From [Flexibacter] sp. ATCC 35103 (GTDB lineage Bacteria > Bacteroidota > Bacteroidia > Flavobacteriales > Flavobacteriaceae), in the NCBI RefSeq assembly GCF_001975985.1, contig NZ_MTQF01000001.1:890943-954942 (forward strand): a stretch of DNA of 64,000 nucleotides, in the 5' to 3' direction. Under the pieces are notes generated by a model. It did not search any database, had not been told where the DNA came from, and worked only from the letters and a program-made list of their open reading frames with translations. The position numbers were made by a program, and so were the translations under genes. Positions 18,844-27,247 of the stretch are shown piece after piece (within the stretch, counting starts at the first letter, position 1; every line of letters starts with the position of its first letter).

Positions 18844-20770
18844 AATAATGCCATCTCACGAAAGCTTCCATCGCTGCGTAAGTTGCTAAACCTAATTCCT
18901 GGTACAAAGCAGCAGTTTCGGCATTTCTGTCTTCGGCTCTTTGCCAAAATTCTCTGGCATCTGTTCCCTGAAAAACAACACCATCTTTTTGCGATTGATG
19001 TTTGAAGATTCCGTGACGTTTTGCTAAAACCTGATCAGGGCTCATTGGTACAGCCATTTCGACTTCGTCAATTCCCCACTCTTGCCAAGCTCCGCGGTAC
19101 AACCATAACCAGCAATCATCCATAAACGATTTTGGTTTAAGCGCTTTTACAGCTTCGAAAATAGCATCAAGACAAACTTTGTGCGTTCCGTGTGGATCCG
19201 CTAAATCTCCTGCTGCATATATTTGATGTGGTTTAATTTTTTCGATTAAATCCATTGTCAACTGAATATCTTCTTGTCCAATTGGTTTTTTCTCAATTGT
19301 TCCGGTTTCGTAGAAAGGCAATTCCATAAAATGAATCTGATCGTCAGTTAAACCAACAAAATGACTTGTTGCTCTCGCCTCCCCTTTTCTGATTAAACCT
19401 TTAATGTAACGAACTTCAGGAATATCAATTTCACTGTTCTTTTTATTCTCTAAAAAGGTTTGTGCTTTTTGGTAAATATTGTCTGCCTCAGCGCTTTTGA
19501 TTCCGAATTTTTCATTGTAATCAATTACGAATCTTGCAAAACGCAATGCTTCATCATCCGCTACAGCGATATTTCCAGAAGTTTGGTACGCTACGTGCAC
19601 TTCATGTCCCTGCTCTTGCAAACGCATGAAAGTTCCTCCCATACTAATAATATCATCATCAGGATGCGGACTAAAAATTAATACACGTTTTCTGGCCGGT
19701 TCTGCTCTTTCAGGACGGTTTGAATCGTCTGCATTTGGTTTTCCACCTGGCCAACCCGTGATTGTATTTTGTAATTTATTGAAAATCTTAATATTGATGT
19801 CGTACGCAGGACCAGAATCAGCTAATAAATCGCTCATTCCGTGTTCGATATAATCTGCATCTGTAAGCATTAAAATTGGTTTTTTAAGCTGAAGCGCCAA
19901 TCCTAAAACCGCTTTACGAGTCAGTTTATCTGTCCATTCTACTTTTTCTACCAACCAAGGTTTGTTGATTCTGGTAAGTTTAGAAGATGCTTCTTTATCT
20001 AAAATAAAAACAGCATTGTTGTGCTCCTGCAAAAATGAAGCTGGTACTCTATTCGTAACTTCATCTTCTACAGATCTTTTTACCACATTTGCTTTTCCTT
20101 CTCCCCAAGCCAATAAGATTACTCTCTTAGCTTCCATGATTTTTTTTACTCCAAGTGTGATTGCTGTTCTTGGCGTATTACTTAACCCGAAGAAATCTTT
20201 ACTTGCCGCAACTCTTGTAATATGATCTAAAGCTACTAAACGTGTTTTTGAGTTTTGTAGCGAACCCGATTCATTAAAACCTATATGCCCGTTTCCTCCA
20301 ATTCCAAGAATCTGAAGATCGATTCCGCCCAAAGCTTCAATTTTAGCTTCGTATTCGTGGCAATAATCTGCGATTTGTTCTTTTGTTAAAAGTCCGTCTG
20401 GAACATGAGCATTTTCAGGTAAAATATCAACGTGATCAAACAACAATTCTTTCATAAAACGAACATAACTGTTGATTGAGTTTGGCTCCATTGGATAATA
20501 TTCATCCAAATTAAAACTGATTACGTTTTTAAAACTCAAGCCTTCTTCTTTATGCAAACGAACCAACTCAGCATATAATCCTTTTGGAGAAGAACCTGTT
20601 GCAAGTCCTAAAATACAAGGTTTACCTTCTTTTTGCTTGGATTGAATTAAAGCTGCAATTTCCTGAGCTACTGCTTTTGATGCATCGCCGGAGTTTTCGA
20701 AAACAATCGTATTGATGTTTTCAAATCGTTTCTCGAATCCTGTCGCTTTGTCTATTTTACTTTTTAACAT
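18842..20770 (-). CDS. nagB: Glucosamine-6-phosphate deaminase fused to PIG-L deacetylase domain
   Basis: A 642-residue cytoplasmic two-domain protein; start at 20770 (MLKSKIDKATGF) chosen over 20809, which overlaps the upstream gene. Residues about 20-270 are NagB, converting glucosamine-6-P to fructose-6-P and ammonia, with FNLDEYYP (Asp89) and GIGGNGHIGFNE (His162). Residues about 360-600 are a PIG-L/LmbE zinc deacetylase domain with PHPDDD at 368-373 and DPHGTHK (His527, His530). E. coli NagB has 266 residues, so the second half is extra; long NagB proteins are known in Bacteroidota. No separate nagA was seen, so the PIG-L half may supply deacetylation, which is an inference. It is the last gene of the LacI-controlled minus arm, 26 bp after the MFS gene. 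Confidence 0.93.
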   Translation of the reverse strand: MLKSKIDKATGFEKRFENINTIVFENSGDASKAVAQEIAALIQSKQKEGKPCILGLATGSSPKGLYAELVRLHKEEGLSFKNVISFNLDEYYPMEPNSINSYVRFMKELLFDHVDILPENAHVPDGLLTKEQIADYCHEYEAKIEALGGIDLQILGIGGNGHIGFNESGSLQNSKTRLVALDHITRVAASKDFFGLSNTPRTAITLGVKKIMEAKRVILLAWGEGKANVVKRSVEDEVTNRVPASFLQEHNNAVFILDKEASSKLTRINKPWLVEKVEWTDKLTRKAVLGLALQLKKPILMLTDADYIEHGMSDLLADSGPAYDINIKIFNKLQNTITGWPGGKPNADDSNRPERAEPARKRVLIFSPHPDDDIISMGGTFMRLQEQGHEVHVAYQTSGNIAVADDEALRFARFVIDYNEKFGIKSAEADNIYQKAQTFLENKKNSEIDIPEVRYIKGLIRKGEARATSHFVGLTDDQIHFMELPFYETGTIEKKPIGQEDIQLTMDLIEKIKPHQIYAAGDLADPHGTHKVCLDAIFEAVKALKPKSFMDDCWLWLYRGAWQEWGIDEVEMAVPMSPDQVLAKRHGIFKHQSQKDGVVFQGTDAREFWQRAEDRNAETAALYQELGLATYAAMEAFVRWHY

Positions 20771-20796
20771 GATATAGTTTTTTTTAATTCCTCTCG

Positions 20797-22176
20797 TTAC
20801 ATTTTCCAACTTCGATATTTATGACCTTTTATCGCATAAAAAAGAATCATTATATAAGATGGCAACAACATTAAATAAGCAATCTGATTGCCGCTTTTCG
20901 AAACTTCAACCGTTCCGTTTGCTATATTTGATGCGTTTATATTTTCTGTGATCAATCCGTAAAACAAAGGAAAAATTGCTCCTCCTATAATACCCATGAT
21001 CAAAATTGCACTTCCAATTTTAGTATAACCTCCTAAATCTTCTAACGCCATTGGCCAGATTGCCGGCCAGCAAAGTGCATTTGCCAAACCTAATAAGGCT
21101 ACTAAAAGTATCACAACAGGTAAATTTGGAATTCCAGGCAGCTGAAACATTATTTTTGGCGAAATTAAAACGATTGCCAAAACCAAAATTACTCCTAAAA
21201 CTCCCGATGCTTTTAAAGCGGTTACCTGCGAAAGATATTTAGGTATTAATGTGATTCCTAATACATAACCCACAACCATTGCTGACATAGTGAAAGAAGT
21301 TAATTTTAAATAAAAATTCCCTTCTGTTCCGTATACTCCTAATTTTTTTCCGAATGCTCCAATAGAATCTCCGGCTAAAACTTCGGCAGACAAATACAGC
21401 ATTAAAGTAATGACTCCTAAAACCAATTGAGGGCGTCTGAATGCGTTTCTCATTTGTTTAAAAACACTCAAATGTGTCACATTTCCTTCTTCATCCAAAT
21501 CAATTTCAGGAAGTGGCGACAGCTTTACGAAAAGTGCCAAAACCATAATAATCAATCCCATATAAAGGTAAGGCCTTTGCAATTGCAATGCAAGGGAATT
21601 TAAAGCATTTGATTTTGAAACCGAATCTAACATTGCGATCTTATCTGCTGTAAACTCCTGCATATTAGACAAAACCAAAGCTGTCAATATCAATGGCGCC
21701 ACAAATCCGGCTAGTTTATTCGCGATTCCTAAAACACTAATTCTGGCCGCAGCACTTTCTCTCGGGCCAATTACGACTACATACGGATTTGATGCTGTTT
21801 GTAAAATTGCCAAACCGGTTCCCATTACAAACAATGCAATTAAAAACAATAAAAAAGTTCGGCTTTCGGCAGCGGGATAAAACATAAATGCACCCGCAGC
21901 AATGATCAGTAATCCTAATGAGATTCCGTTTTTATAACCTACTTTTTCGATGACCCAGGATGACGGAATTGCCATTACAAAATATGCAATATAAAAAGCA
22001 AAAGTTACAAAATAGGCTTGAGAAGAAGACAACTCGCACGCTAATTCAAAAAATGGAATTAAAGGTCCGTTTAACCAGGTTACAAATCCCAATATAAAAA
22101 ATAATGCGGTCAGAATAATCATCGGAATGATCGAACTCCTCTTTTCTATATGTATTGCAGTCTCAATGTTTGACAT
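20797..22176 (-). CDS. MFS sugar transporter (FucP/NagP type)
   Basis: A 459-residue inner-membrane protein with twelve predicted helices, of the FHS/FucP branch of the major facilitator superfamily that imports fucose, glucose/galactose or N-acetylglucosamine with protons. Family motifs seen: FFILGFVTWLNGPLIPFF near residue 20, QTASNPYVVVIGP near 125 and LCWPAIWPMAL near 370. Its position before nagB suggests an amino-sugar substrate, as in NagP. A 183-bp gap separates it from the nucleotidyltransferase gene; minus-strand TACTTTTG (22296-22303) and TATATTTG (22243-22250) boxes in that gap might give a second promoter. Confidence 0.88.
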   Translation of the reverse strand: MSNIETAIHIEKRSSIIPMIILTALFFILGFVTWLNGPLIPFFELACELSSSQAYFVTFAFYIAYFVMAIPSSWVIEKVGYKNGISLGLLIIAAGAFMFYPAAESRTFLLFLIALFVMGTGLAILQTASNPYVVVIGPRESAAARISVLGIANKLAGFVAPLILTALVLSNMQEFTADKIAMLDSVSKSNALNSLALQLQRPYLYMGLIIMVLALFVKLSPLPEIDLDEEGNVTHLSVFKQMRNAFRRPQLVLGVITLMLYLSAEVLAGDSIGAFGKKLGVYGTEGNFYLKLTSFTMSAMVVGYVLGITLIPKYLSQVTALKASGVLGVILVLAIVLISPKIMFQLPGIPNLPVVILLVALLGLANALCWPAIWPMALEDLGGYTKIGSAILIMGIIGGAIFPLFYGLITENINASNIANGTVEVSKSGNQIAYLMLLPSYIMILFYAIKGHKYRSWKM

Positions 22177-22359
22177 AATTTTATCGGTTGATTGTTAGTT
22201 GATTAGTTGCTTTATCCATCTAAAATAACACCACCGCTTTTGCAAATATATTGCAATTTAAATACAATTTAATGCATTTTTTTTGCAATTTTAAACAAAA
22301 GTAGTTTAATAAGTTGTACTTATCCGTAAATTAGATATCAATTTTTTGTTAATTTTTTT

Positions 22360-23235
22360 TTAGGCTTCCCAGTCTAAAACAGGGTAATACTGCTTTAAAT
22401 ATGCTTTGACATCAGCAATGTCTTCTTTAGCAGTTAAGTCCGGAACGTGCTCTGAAAACGGAATTCCTAAAGTTGTATTAGGATTCTCTTTTACTGAATT
22501 TAAAAGTACAGTTGGCAATTCTTTTTCGTCTCTTTCAGGATGAACAGGACAATTTTTAAGATGGGTATATAATGTACTTCCGTTAAATTTAAAAGCATTC
22601 ATACTTACTCTTATTTTTCCTTCAACATCTTTATAATCCTCTAAAACATCAGCCGAAGGTTTTTCTAAAATATCCAATAACTGATTGTTTTGATCTAATT
22701 TGGCAATGGCAAAACGCGAAATTCTTTCTGACGGAAATTCTAATGCATCACGATCATACGCAATAAAAGCATTTGGACTACTGGTTTCTCTAAGTGCTAA
22801 TAAGGCTTTCGCCGAATATAAATTGTCACTATTACAAACTGAATATTGTTGAGAATTCAACTCCGGGAATTGTTCAACAGCCTGAAACAAAGCATCGGCA
22901 GTACCAAAAGGTTTTACTCTTCCTTCGGGAATATATTGCACGGCAAAGGAAATATTAAGTCCGTGAAAGTCATTATTTACATTTTGGTTTCCGTAAAACT
23001 CTTTAAACAACTCGCCTTGTTCTCCTATAATAATGTAGATATTTTTATATCCTGCTTTTTTAGCATTCAATAAAAGATAATCTAATAAGGGTCTTCCGCT
23101 TGCGCCAACACCAATTAAACCTTTGCTTCTTTCGTTTGCCTGAGCGATTTCTTCTGGTGATAAAGTATCAAGAACGGCTTCTTTTTTCATACGGGATGAT
23201 GCGCCGCCTGCCAGAATAACTAAATTGTTGTGCAT
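22360..23235 (-). CDS. Sugar-phosphate nucleotidyltransferase family protein
   Basis: A 291-residue cytoplasmic protein of the NTP-transferase family. The N-terminal nucleotide-binding motif is VILAGGASSRMKK (6-18); later come GRPLLDYLL, KPFGTADALFQAV and the metal-binding VCNSDNLYS, where CNSDN replaces the usual GD. It would join a sugar-1-phosphate to a nucleoside triphosphate. It begins 9 bp after the GHMP kinase stop, so kinase and transferase probably form a two-step salvage route to a nucleotide sugar. The residues do not reveal which sugar or nucleotide; the locus favours N-acetylgalactosamine or a related sugar. Confidence 0.78.
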   Translation of the reverse strand: MHNNLVILAGGASSRMKKEAVLDTLSPEEIAQANERSKGLIGVGASGRPLLDYLLLNAKKAGYKNIYIIIGEQGELFKEFYGNQNVNNDFHGLNISFAVQYIPEGRVKPFGTADALFQAVEQFPELNSQQYSVCNSDNLYSAKALLALRETSSPNAFIAYDRDALEFPSERISRFAIAKLDQNNQLLDILEKPSADVLEDYKDVEGKIRVSMNAFKFNGSTLYTHLKNCPVHPERDEKELPTVLLNSVKENPNTTLGIPFSEHVPDLTAKEDIADVKAYLKQYYPVLDWEA

Positions 23236-23244
23236 ATTTATTTT

Positions 23245-24336
23245 TTAAATTTCAATATTTTCTATAATTCTCACGCCCGGATCTACCGCAACGGCATAAG
23301 CTTCTTCTGCGCCTGCTTTTAAAATAGCTTCGATTACGGCATCTTCGTTTTCAGGATTGGCCATGACTACAATACTTCCGCCACCACCTGAACCTACAAT
23401 TTTTGCTCCGTAAGCTCCCGCCCGCAAAGCTGCATTAATCATATCATCGATTCTGGGCACGGTTATTTTTAATAAATCGCGCAGAACTTCGTGATGCTGA
23501 TTCATTAATGCTCCTATTTTTTTGAGATCTAAAACTGGTTTTTCAAATTCTTTTAAAGCTTCTTTGGTATAATGGTAATTTTTCAGCGCGGCTTCAAAAA
23601 ACGGAATCAGTCGATCCGGCAAACAATTTCGGTAACGGTCTATATCTTCAATTTCAGAAGTATTAAGATCGAAATCAGGGAAATTTTGTTTTACAATACC
23701 AATCGACATTAAGGCATTTCCTTTTATTTCGCCAATTAGCCCAATGGTTTCTTTTGGAACACCCGAAACTCCTGTTATCAAACCTTTTAAATCGGATCTT
23801 ATTACTTTAAACGAAAAAGGTTCTTTTGTATTAATGTATACTACATTCCCTACTCCAATACTAAAATGATCCATCATTCCGCCTGGTTCTCCATGTTCTA
23901 AAACCTCAGATTCATATCCTACTTTTGCGATAAATTCCGGCCTAACTTCGTGATCGATCCCAAAAGCATCCACCAAAAAACGAATCCAGGCCATCAATAA
24001 AGCTGATGAACTTGATGTTCCCGAATTAATCGGAATATCTCCTGTAATGGTAATCGTGTAACCTACATTGGGCACACAACCGTATCGTCGCAAAACGCGT
24101 AAGGAAGAGGCAAAATAATCACGTGGTTGCAATGTATCGAAAGTAGCATCGATATCAATGACCCTAATTTCGCCAATATCGATCATGTTTAGCACAAACG
24201 TATTAGTATTATTTTGTTCTGCGGTTAGTTTTATATTTCTATCAATTGCACAGGCTATAACTGGCAATCCTAAATAATCCTGATGATCTCCAAAGAGGCA
24301 CGTTCGGCCGGGAGCTAATGAAGTAATTTTTTTCAC
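23245..24336 (-). CDS. GHMP-family sugar kinase (galactokinase-like)
   Basis: A 363-residue GHMP kinase starting at GTG. Motif 1 is APGRTCLFGDHQDYLG (8-23), close to the galactokinase signature; motif 2 is PINSGTSSSSA (102-112); a GMMDHFS segment (153-159) has Asp156 at the position of the galactokinase catalytic base; motif 3 is VGSGGGGSIVV near 320. It probably phosphorylates the anomeric carbon of a sugar. It is the first gene of the minus arm, directly after the operator-promoter module at 24426-24508. Galactokinase proper is less likely because no other Leloir genes are nearby; an N-acetylhexosamine 1-kinase role is inferred from context. Confidence 0.8.
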   Translation of the reverse strand: MKKITSLAPGRTCLFGDHQDYLGLPVIACAIDRNIKLTAEQNNTNTFVLNMIDIGEIRVIDIDATFDTLQPRDYFASSLRVLRRYGCVPNVGYTITITGDIPINSGTSSSSALLMAWIRFLVDAFGIDHEVRPEFIAKVGYESEVLEHGEPGGMMDHFSIGVGNVVYINTKEPFSFKVIRSDLKGLITGVSGVPKETIGLIGEIKGNALMSIGIVKQNFPDFDLNTSEIEDIDRYRNCLPDRLIPFFEAALKNYHYTKEALKEFEKPVLDLKKIGALMNQHHEVLRDLLKITVPRIDDMINAALRAGAYGAKIVGSGGGGSIVVMANPENEDAVIEAILKAGAEEAYAVAVDPGVRIIENIEI

Positions 24337-24425
24337 TTATAATTTTTATAATAAAATAATGTAATACAAATAATTACAATATTAATAAGTTAAGGATTTA
24401 AGCTGTTTTTTTGGTTTTGATTCTA

Positions 24426-24456
24426 CGAAACTATAGATTATATTTTTATAAAACAA
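24426..24456 (-). promoter_or_regulatory. Promoter of the GHMP kinase operon
   Basis: On the minus strand TTG (24456-24454), 20 bp spacer, TAGTTTCG (24433-24426). It is nearly identical to the susC promoter at 27063-27093, including the spacer (taaaaatataatc-ataGTTTCG). Start of transcription would be about 24420, giving an 80-base leader. Confidence 0.75.
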
Positions 24457-24471
24457 GAAAAAAACTAAAAA

Positions 24472-24508
24472 TGTGCTCGAACACACTAAATAAATGTTCT
24501 CGAGCACA
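24472..24508. promoter_or_regulatory. Twin operators of the LacI-type regulator (divergent region)
   Basis: Two 14-bp imperfect palindromes, tgtgctcgaacaca (24472-24485) and tgttctcgagcaca (24495-24508), centres 23 bp apart. Each has the central CG expected for LacI-family operators; consensus TGTGYTCGARCACA. They lie 15 bp upstream of the kinase -33 element and 61 bp before the lacI start. The reverse complement matches the susC operators at 27010-27046. Confidence 0.82.
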
Positions 24509-24556
24509 CTTAATAATTCCGGCGAGATTTTTTTTAAATAATTAAACCAAAGTTTC

Positions 24557-24564
24557 TATATTTG
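24557..24564 (+). promoter_or_regulatory. -7 element of the lacI-type gene
   Basis: TATATTTG matches TAnnTTTG and ends only 5 bases before the ATG at 24570, so the transcript could be leaderless or nearly so. No clear -33 element was seen. Confidence 0.5.
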
Positions 24565-24569
24565 CTTAT

Positions 24570-25607
24570 ATGGATAAAAAGTACACTATTAAGGATATAG
24601 CAAAAATGGCGGGAGTTTCTAAAGGAACTGTCGACAGGGTTTTGCATAACAGAGGAAAAGTTTCTCCAACGGCTTTGGATAAAATTAATGAAGTTTTGAA
24701 TGTCATTAATTATGAACCGAACCTTATTGCCCGTAATTTAAAAAACACTAAAGTTTACAGAATTTGTGTTTTGCTTCCGGATCCGGAAATAGATCCGTAT
24801 TGGTTGCCTTGTGTAAACGGAATTCAGGAAGCTAAAACTGAGTTTAAAGCGTATGGTGTAATTATAGAAACGCATTACTTTAATCCTGAAAGTAAAAAAT
24901 CTTTTTTAAGTGCACATGAAACGATCATTAAGCAATCTCCTGATGCGGTTTTAATTGCACCTTTATTTCATAAAGAAACTCTTGAAATCGTAAAACAATA
25001 TGATGAGCTCGAAATAATAGTGAACACTTTTAATAACCAGATTGAAGGTGAATCTATCAAAAGTTTTGTGGGCCAGGATTTGTATAAAAGCGGTCGCGTG
25101 GCTGCAAGTTTAATGAATTTGATTTTAACCGATGGTCAAATTGCGATTATACATATTGATGAGAGCGTAAAAAATGCGGTTCACATGCAGGAAAAAGAAA
25201 AAGGTTTTAGAAATTATTTTGATGAAAAGAAAATTGCTGACTTTTCGTTGACTACTTTAAAACTAAAACATCCTAATGTTGAAAGTAAATTTTCGGCCTT
25301 TCTGGAAGAAAATCCTAACCTTAAGGGAATTTTCATTACAACTTCAAAAGCATATCAAATTGCTTCTATTTTAGCTCCTTTACATAAAAAAATTGCCATT
25401 ATTGGTTACGATTTAATAGAGAAAAATATCAACTTCCTGAATCAGGGATTGGTACATTTTTTAATTCATCAAAATCAAAAAAGACAAGCTTATTTAGGCG
25501 TGAGTACTTTGGTCGAACATTTTATATTCCGCAAAGATATTCCGGAAACTATATTGTTGCCTATTGATATTATTAATGTCGAGAATGCTTCGTTTTATAT
25601 TTCTTAA
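24570..25607 (+). CDS. LacI-family transcriptional regulator
   Basis: A 345-residue DNA-binding regulator. The N-terminal helix-turn-helix is at 4-25 (YTIKDIAKMAGVSKGTVDRV) followed by the hinge NLIARNLKN at about 51-59, then a periplasmic-binding-protein-like effector domain with a PDPEIDPYWLPCVNGI segment and a VGQDLYKSGRVAA motif. It is divergent from the GHMP kinase operon and shares its control region. It probably binds the twin palindromes at 24472-24508 and 27010-27046. The effector is unknown; a sugar or sugar phosphate from the locus is expected. LacI regulators are less usual for SusCD loci than hybrid two-component systems or sigma/anti-sigma pairs. Confidence 0.93.
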   Translation: MDKKYTIKDIAKMAGVSKGTVDRVLHNRGKVSPTALDKINEVLNVINYEPNLIARNLKNTKVYRICVLLPDPEIDPYWLPCVNGIQEAKTEFKAYGVIIETHYFNPESKKSFLSAHETIIKQSPDAVLIAPLFHKETLEIVKQYDELEIIVNTFNNQIEGESIKSFVGQDLYKSGRVAASLMNLILTDGQIAIIHIDESVKNAVHMQEKEKGFRNYFDEKKIADFSLTTLKLKHPNVESKFSAFLEENPNLKGIFITTSKAYQIASILAPLHKKIAIIGYDLIEKNINFLNQGLVHFLIHQNQKRQAYLGVSTLVEHFIFRKDIPETILLPIDIINVENASFYIS

Positions 25608-25615
25608 ACTGATGT

Positions 25616-25955
25616 AAATAGCACACGGATTTGACGGATTAAACAGGTTTACACAGATTATTTTTCGCAATTCTATAACAAAATTATACCTGGCAAAGAC
25701 GCACTGCTGTGCGTCTCTACAATAAAAACTTTGCGATTTTGCGACTTTGCGAGATTAATTTTACTTATAAAAAAACCAGCGAAAACCCATTTAATCCGTT
25801 AAATCTGTGGGCAAAAAATAAAAATGTCTCGCAGATCTGGCAGATTGAGCAGATTTTTTCCATCAAATTTTATACAAAAACCAGCGAAAACCAGTTTAAT
25901 CCGTTAAATCTGTGGGCAAAATCTTTGAACCTTTGTTACTTTGAACCTTTGCCCC
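25616..25955. repeat. Gene-free nest of several intergenic repeat types
   Basis: This 353-bp gap contains no credible gene. It holds a palindrome gacgcactgctgtgcgtc (25700-25717), two direct copies of a roughly 46-bp element with accagcgaaaacc and tttaatccgttaaatctgtg (about 25774-25819 and 25878-25922), and at its right end tttgaacctttgttactttg of the ggttcaaag family. An 87-codon open frame across it merely translates the repeats. Confidence 0.75.
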
Positions 25956-25960
25956 TTTTT

Positions 25961-26611
25961 TTAACTCATTAATATAAACTTCCCAAACAAAGAAGCGATA
26001 TGAAAATTAGGAGTGTCAGTGTTTGGATTTATCCATGAAATCCAGGTGGGTTCGTATTGAAGATTTTCTACCAGAGAAAATTTAGCCCTGAAAACTCCGG
26101 CTTCGATTGCATTATTCTGAATTAGATTTAAATCTTTTAAAGACTGAATGCTAATTCGACCTTCGACGATAAATGAAGTTTCATCTTTTGAAGTTTTTAC
26201 TTCTATATCATTTTTTGGCCATTTCCAGCTGAAATCAAAATCCTTTCCCGGAAGCGCTTTAAAATCCATTATTCGGCCTGAAGTATCTATTTCAAGGCAA
26301 TAATACGGATTTAGAGATTCATTGGTTCTAAAAAACAATTCTACGCGATCTGAGTTTCCTATACTCGCAAAACTATTGTCTTTTTGATCAACATAAATAT
26401 CAGTATCGAAAACCCTGAAACTAAAATAGAAATTCTCTCGATCATGAAGCGCTTTAAATTCAATTTTTGAAAATGAATCAGTTTTCCATGGAGAACAAAA
26501 ATCAGTTAGACAATTTGCTTTTTCCCAAAAAAAAGGAGTAAAAACAGGATCGTTGTTTTTTTGATTTTTATCGATTAAAATTACTTGATATTCTTTTAAA
26601 ATTTCGGTCAT
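25961..26611 (-). CDS. CBM9-like carbohydrate-binding protein
   Basis: A 216-residue protein resembling carbohydrate-binding family 9 (DUF1083-like beta-sandwich). Visible features are FTPFFWEKANCL at 22-33, FKALHDRENFYFSFRVFDTD, GNSDRVELFFRTN, and FSWKWPKNDIEVKTSKDETS before IVEGRISIQSLKDLNL. No signal peptide is evident, so the site of action is unclear. It sits convergently with the regulator and points away from SusC inside the glycan locus. Sugar binding is inferred from the family; it lacks the twin operators upstream. Confidence 0.72.
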   Translation of the reverse strand: MTEILKEYQVILIDKNQKNNDPVFTPFFWEKANCLTDFCSPWKTDSFSKIEFKALHDRENFYFSFRVFDTDIYVDQKDNSFASIGNSDRVELFFRTNESLNPYYCLEIDTSGRIMDFKALPGKDFDFSWKWPKNDIEVKTSKDETSFIVEGRISIQSLKDLNLIQNNAIEAGVFRAKFSLVENLQYEPTWISWINPNTDTPNFHIASLFGKFILMS

Positions 26612-27009
26612 CTTTTTTGAAAAAATTTAATTTAATAAAAATAAAATCCTGAAGCATTTTAATCCTTTCAAACGGTAGAAAACTACCTCGAAAAATCTTC
26701 TTATAAAAATGCTAATATAAGTCAAACTTTTATTTAAAACCTAATCGATATTTTTTAATGCATTTGTATTTAAAAAGTAATAAATAAGAAAAAACGGATC
26801 AATTTAAAATCTTCAAAAGTTTGATTTATTATTAAATAAATTAATTTATAATTGCGATATTATTATAAATACAAACAACTATTTTTTATTCTTTAAAAAT
26901 AAAATACTATACCTGCAAATACGCCTAAAATAAAGCGATGTGCTTTTTGTGTCTTTTTTTATAATAATCTTATCAATTTACATTAAAAAAAACGTAAAAC
27001 ACAATTTTA

Positions 27010-27046
27010 TGTGCTCGAGAACATTAATTTTGTGTGTTCGAGCACA
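27010..27046. promoter_or_regulatory. Twin operators of the LacI-type regulator at susC
   Basis: tgtgctcgagaaca (27010-27023) and tgtgttcgagcaca (27033-27046), centres 23 bp apart, the same spacing as at 24472-24508 and in the same order relative to the promoter. They lie 16 bp upstream of the -33 element. A position upstream of the promoter suggests activation or looping, unlike simple blocking of the polymerase. Confidence 0.82.
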
Positions 27047-27062
27047 TTTTTTGTGTTTTTTC

Positions 27063-27093
27063 TTGGTTAATAAAAATATAATCGATAGTTTCG
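27063..27093 (+). promoter_or_regulatory. susC promoter
   Basis: TTG (27063-27065), 20-bp spacer, TAGTTTCG (27086-27093), one base from TAnnTTTG. Matches the kinase promoter in spacing and spacer sequence. Predicted leader before the susC ATG is about 150 bases. Confidence 0.75.
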
Positions 27094-27247
27094 TCGAATA
27101 ATAATAAAATACAACGCATTTATCAGCTCTTTTTTATCGCTTTTAATTCTCTTTTTAACCTACCAAAAAGTGATCACTAATGAGCACCAAAACTTAAAAA
27201 AACGACTAACAAAAAACACAAATCATTAACCAAAACCAAACTAGAGT

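Larger units (their letters stand above)
26612..27247. other. Gene-free control region upstream of susC
   Basis: A 636-bp AT-rich stretch between the CBM9-like gene and susC with no open frame worth calling. The right part has the twin operators (27010-27046) and promoter (27063-27093) of the plus arm. The left 390 bp (26612-27000) shows no repeat family or other motif I could identify. Confidence 0.7.

Noticed and set aside
25709..25972. 87-codon open frame on the plus strand
   Set aside because: It translates a duplicated intergenic repeat (NPLNLWAK appears twice) and has no family resemblance, signal or sensible start region.
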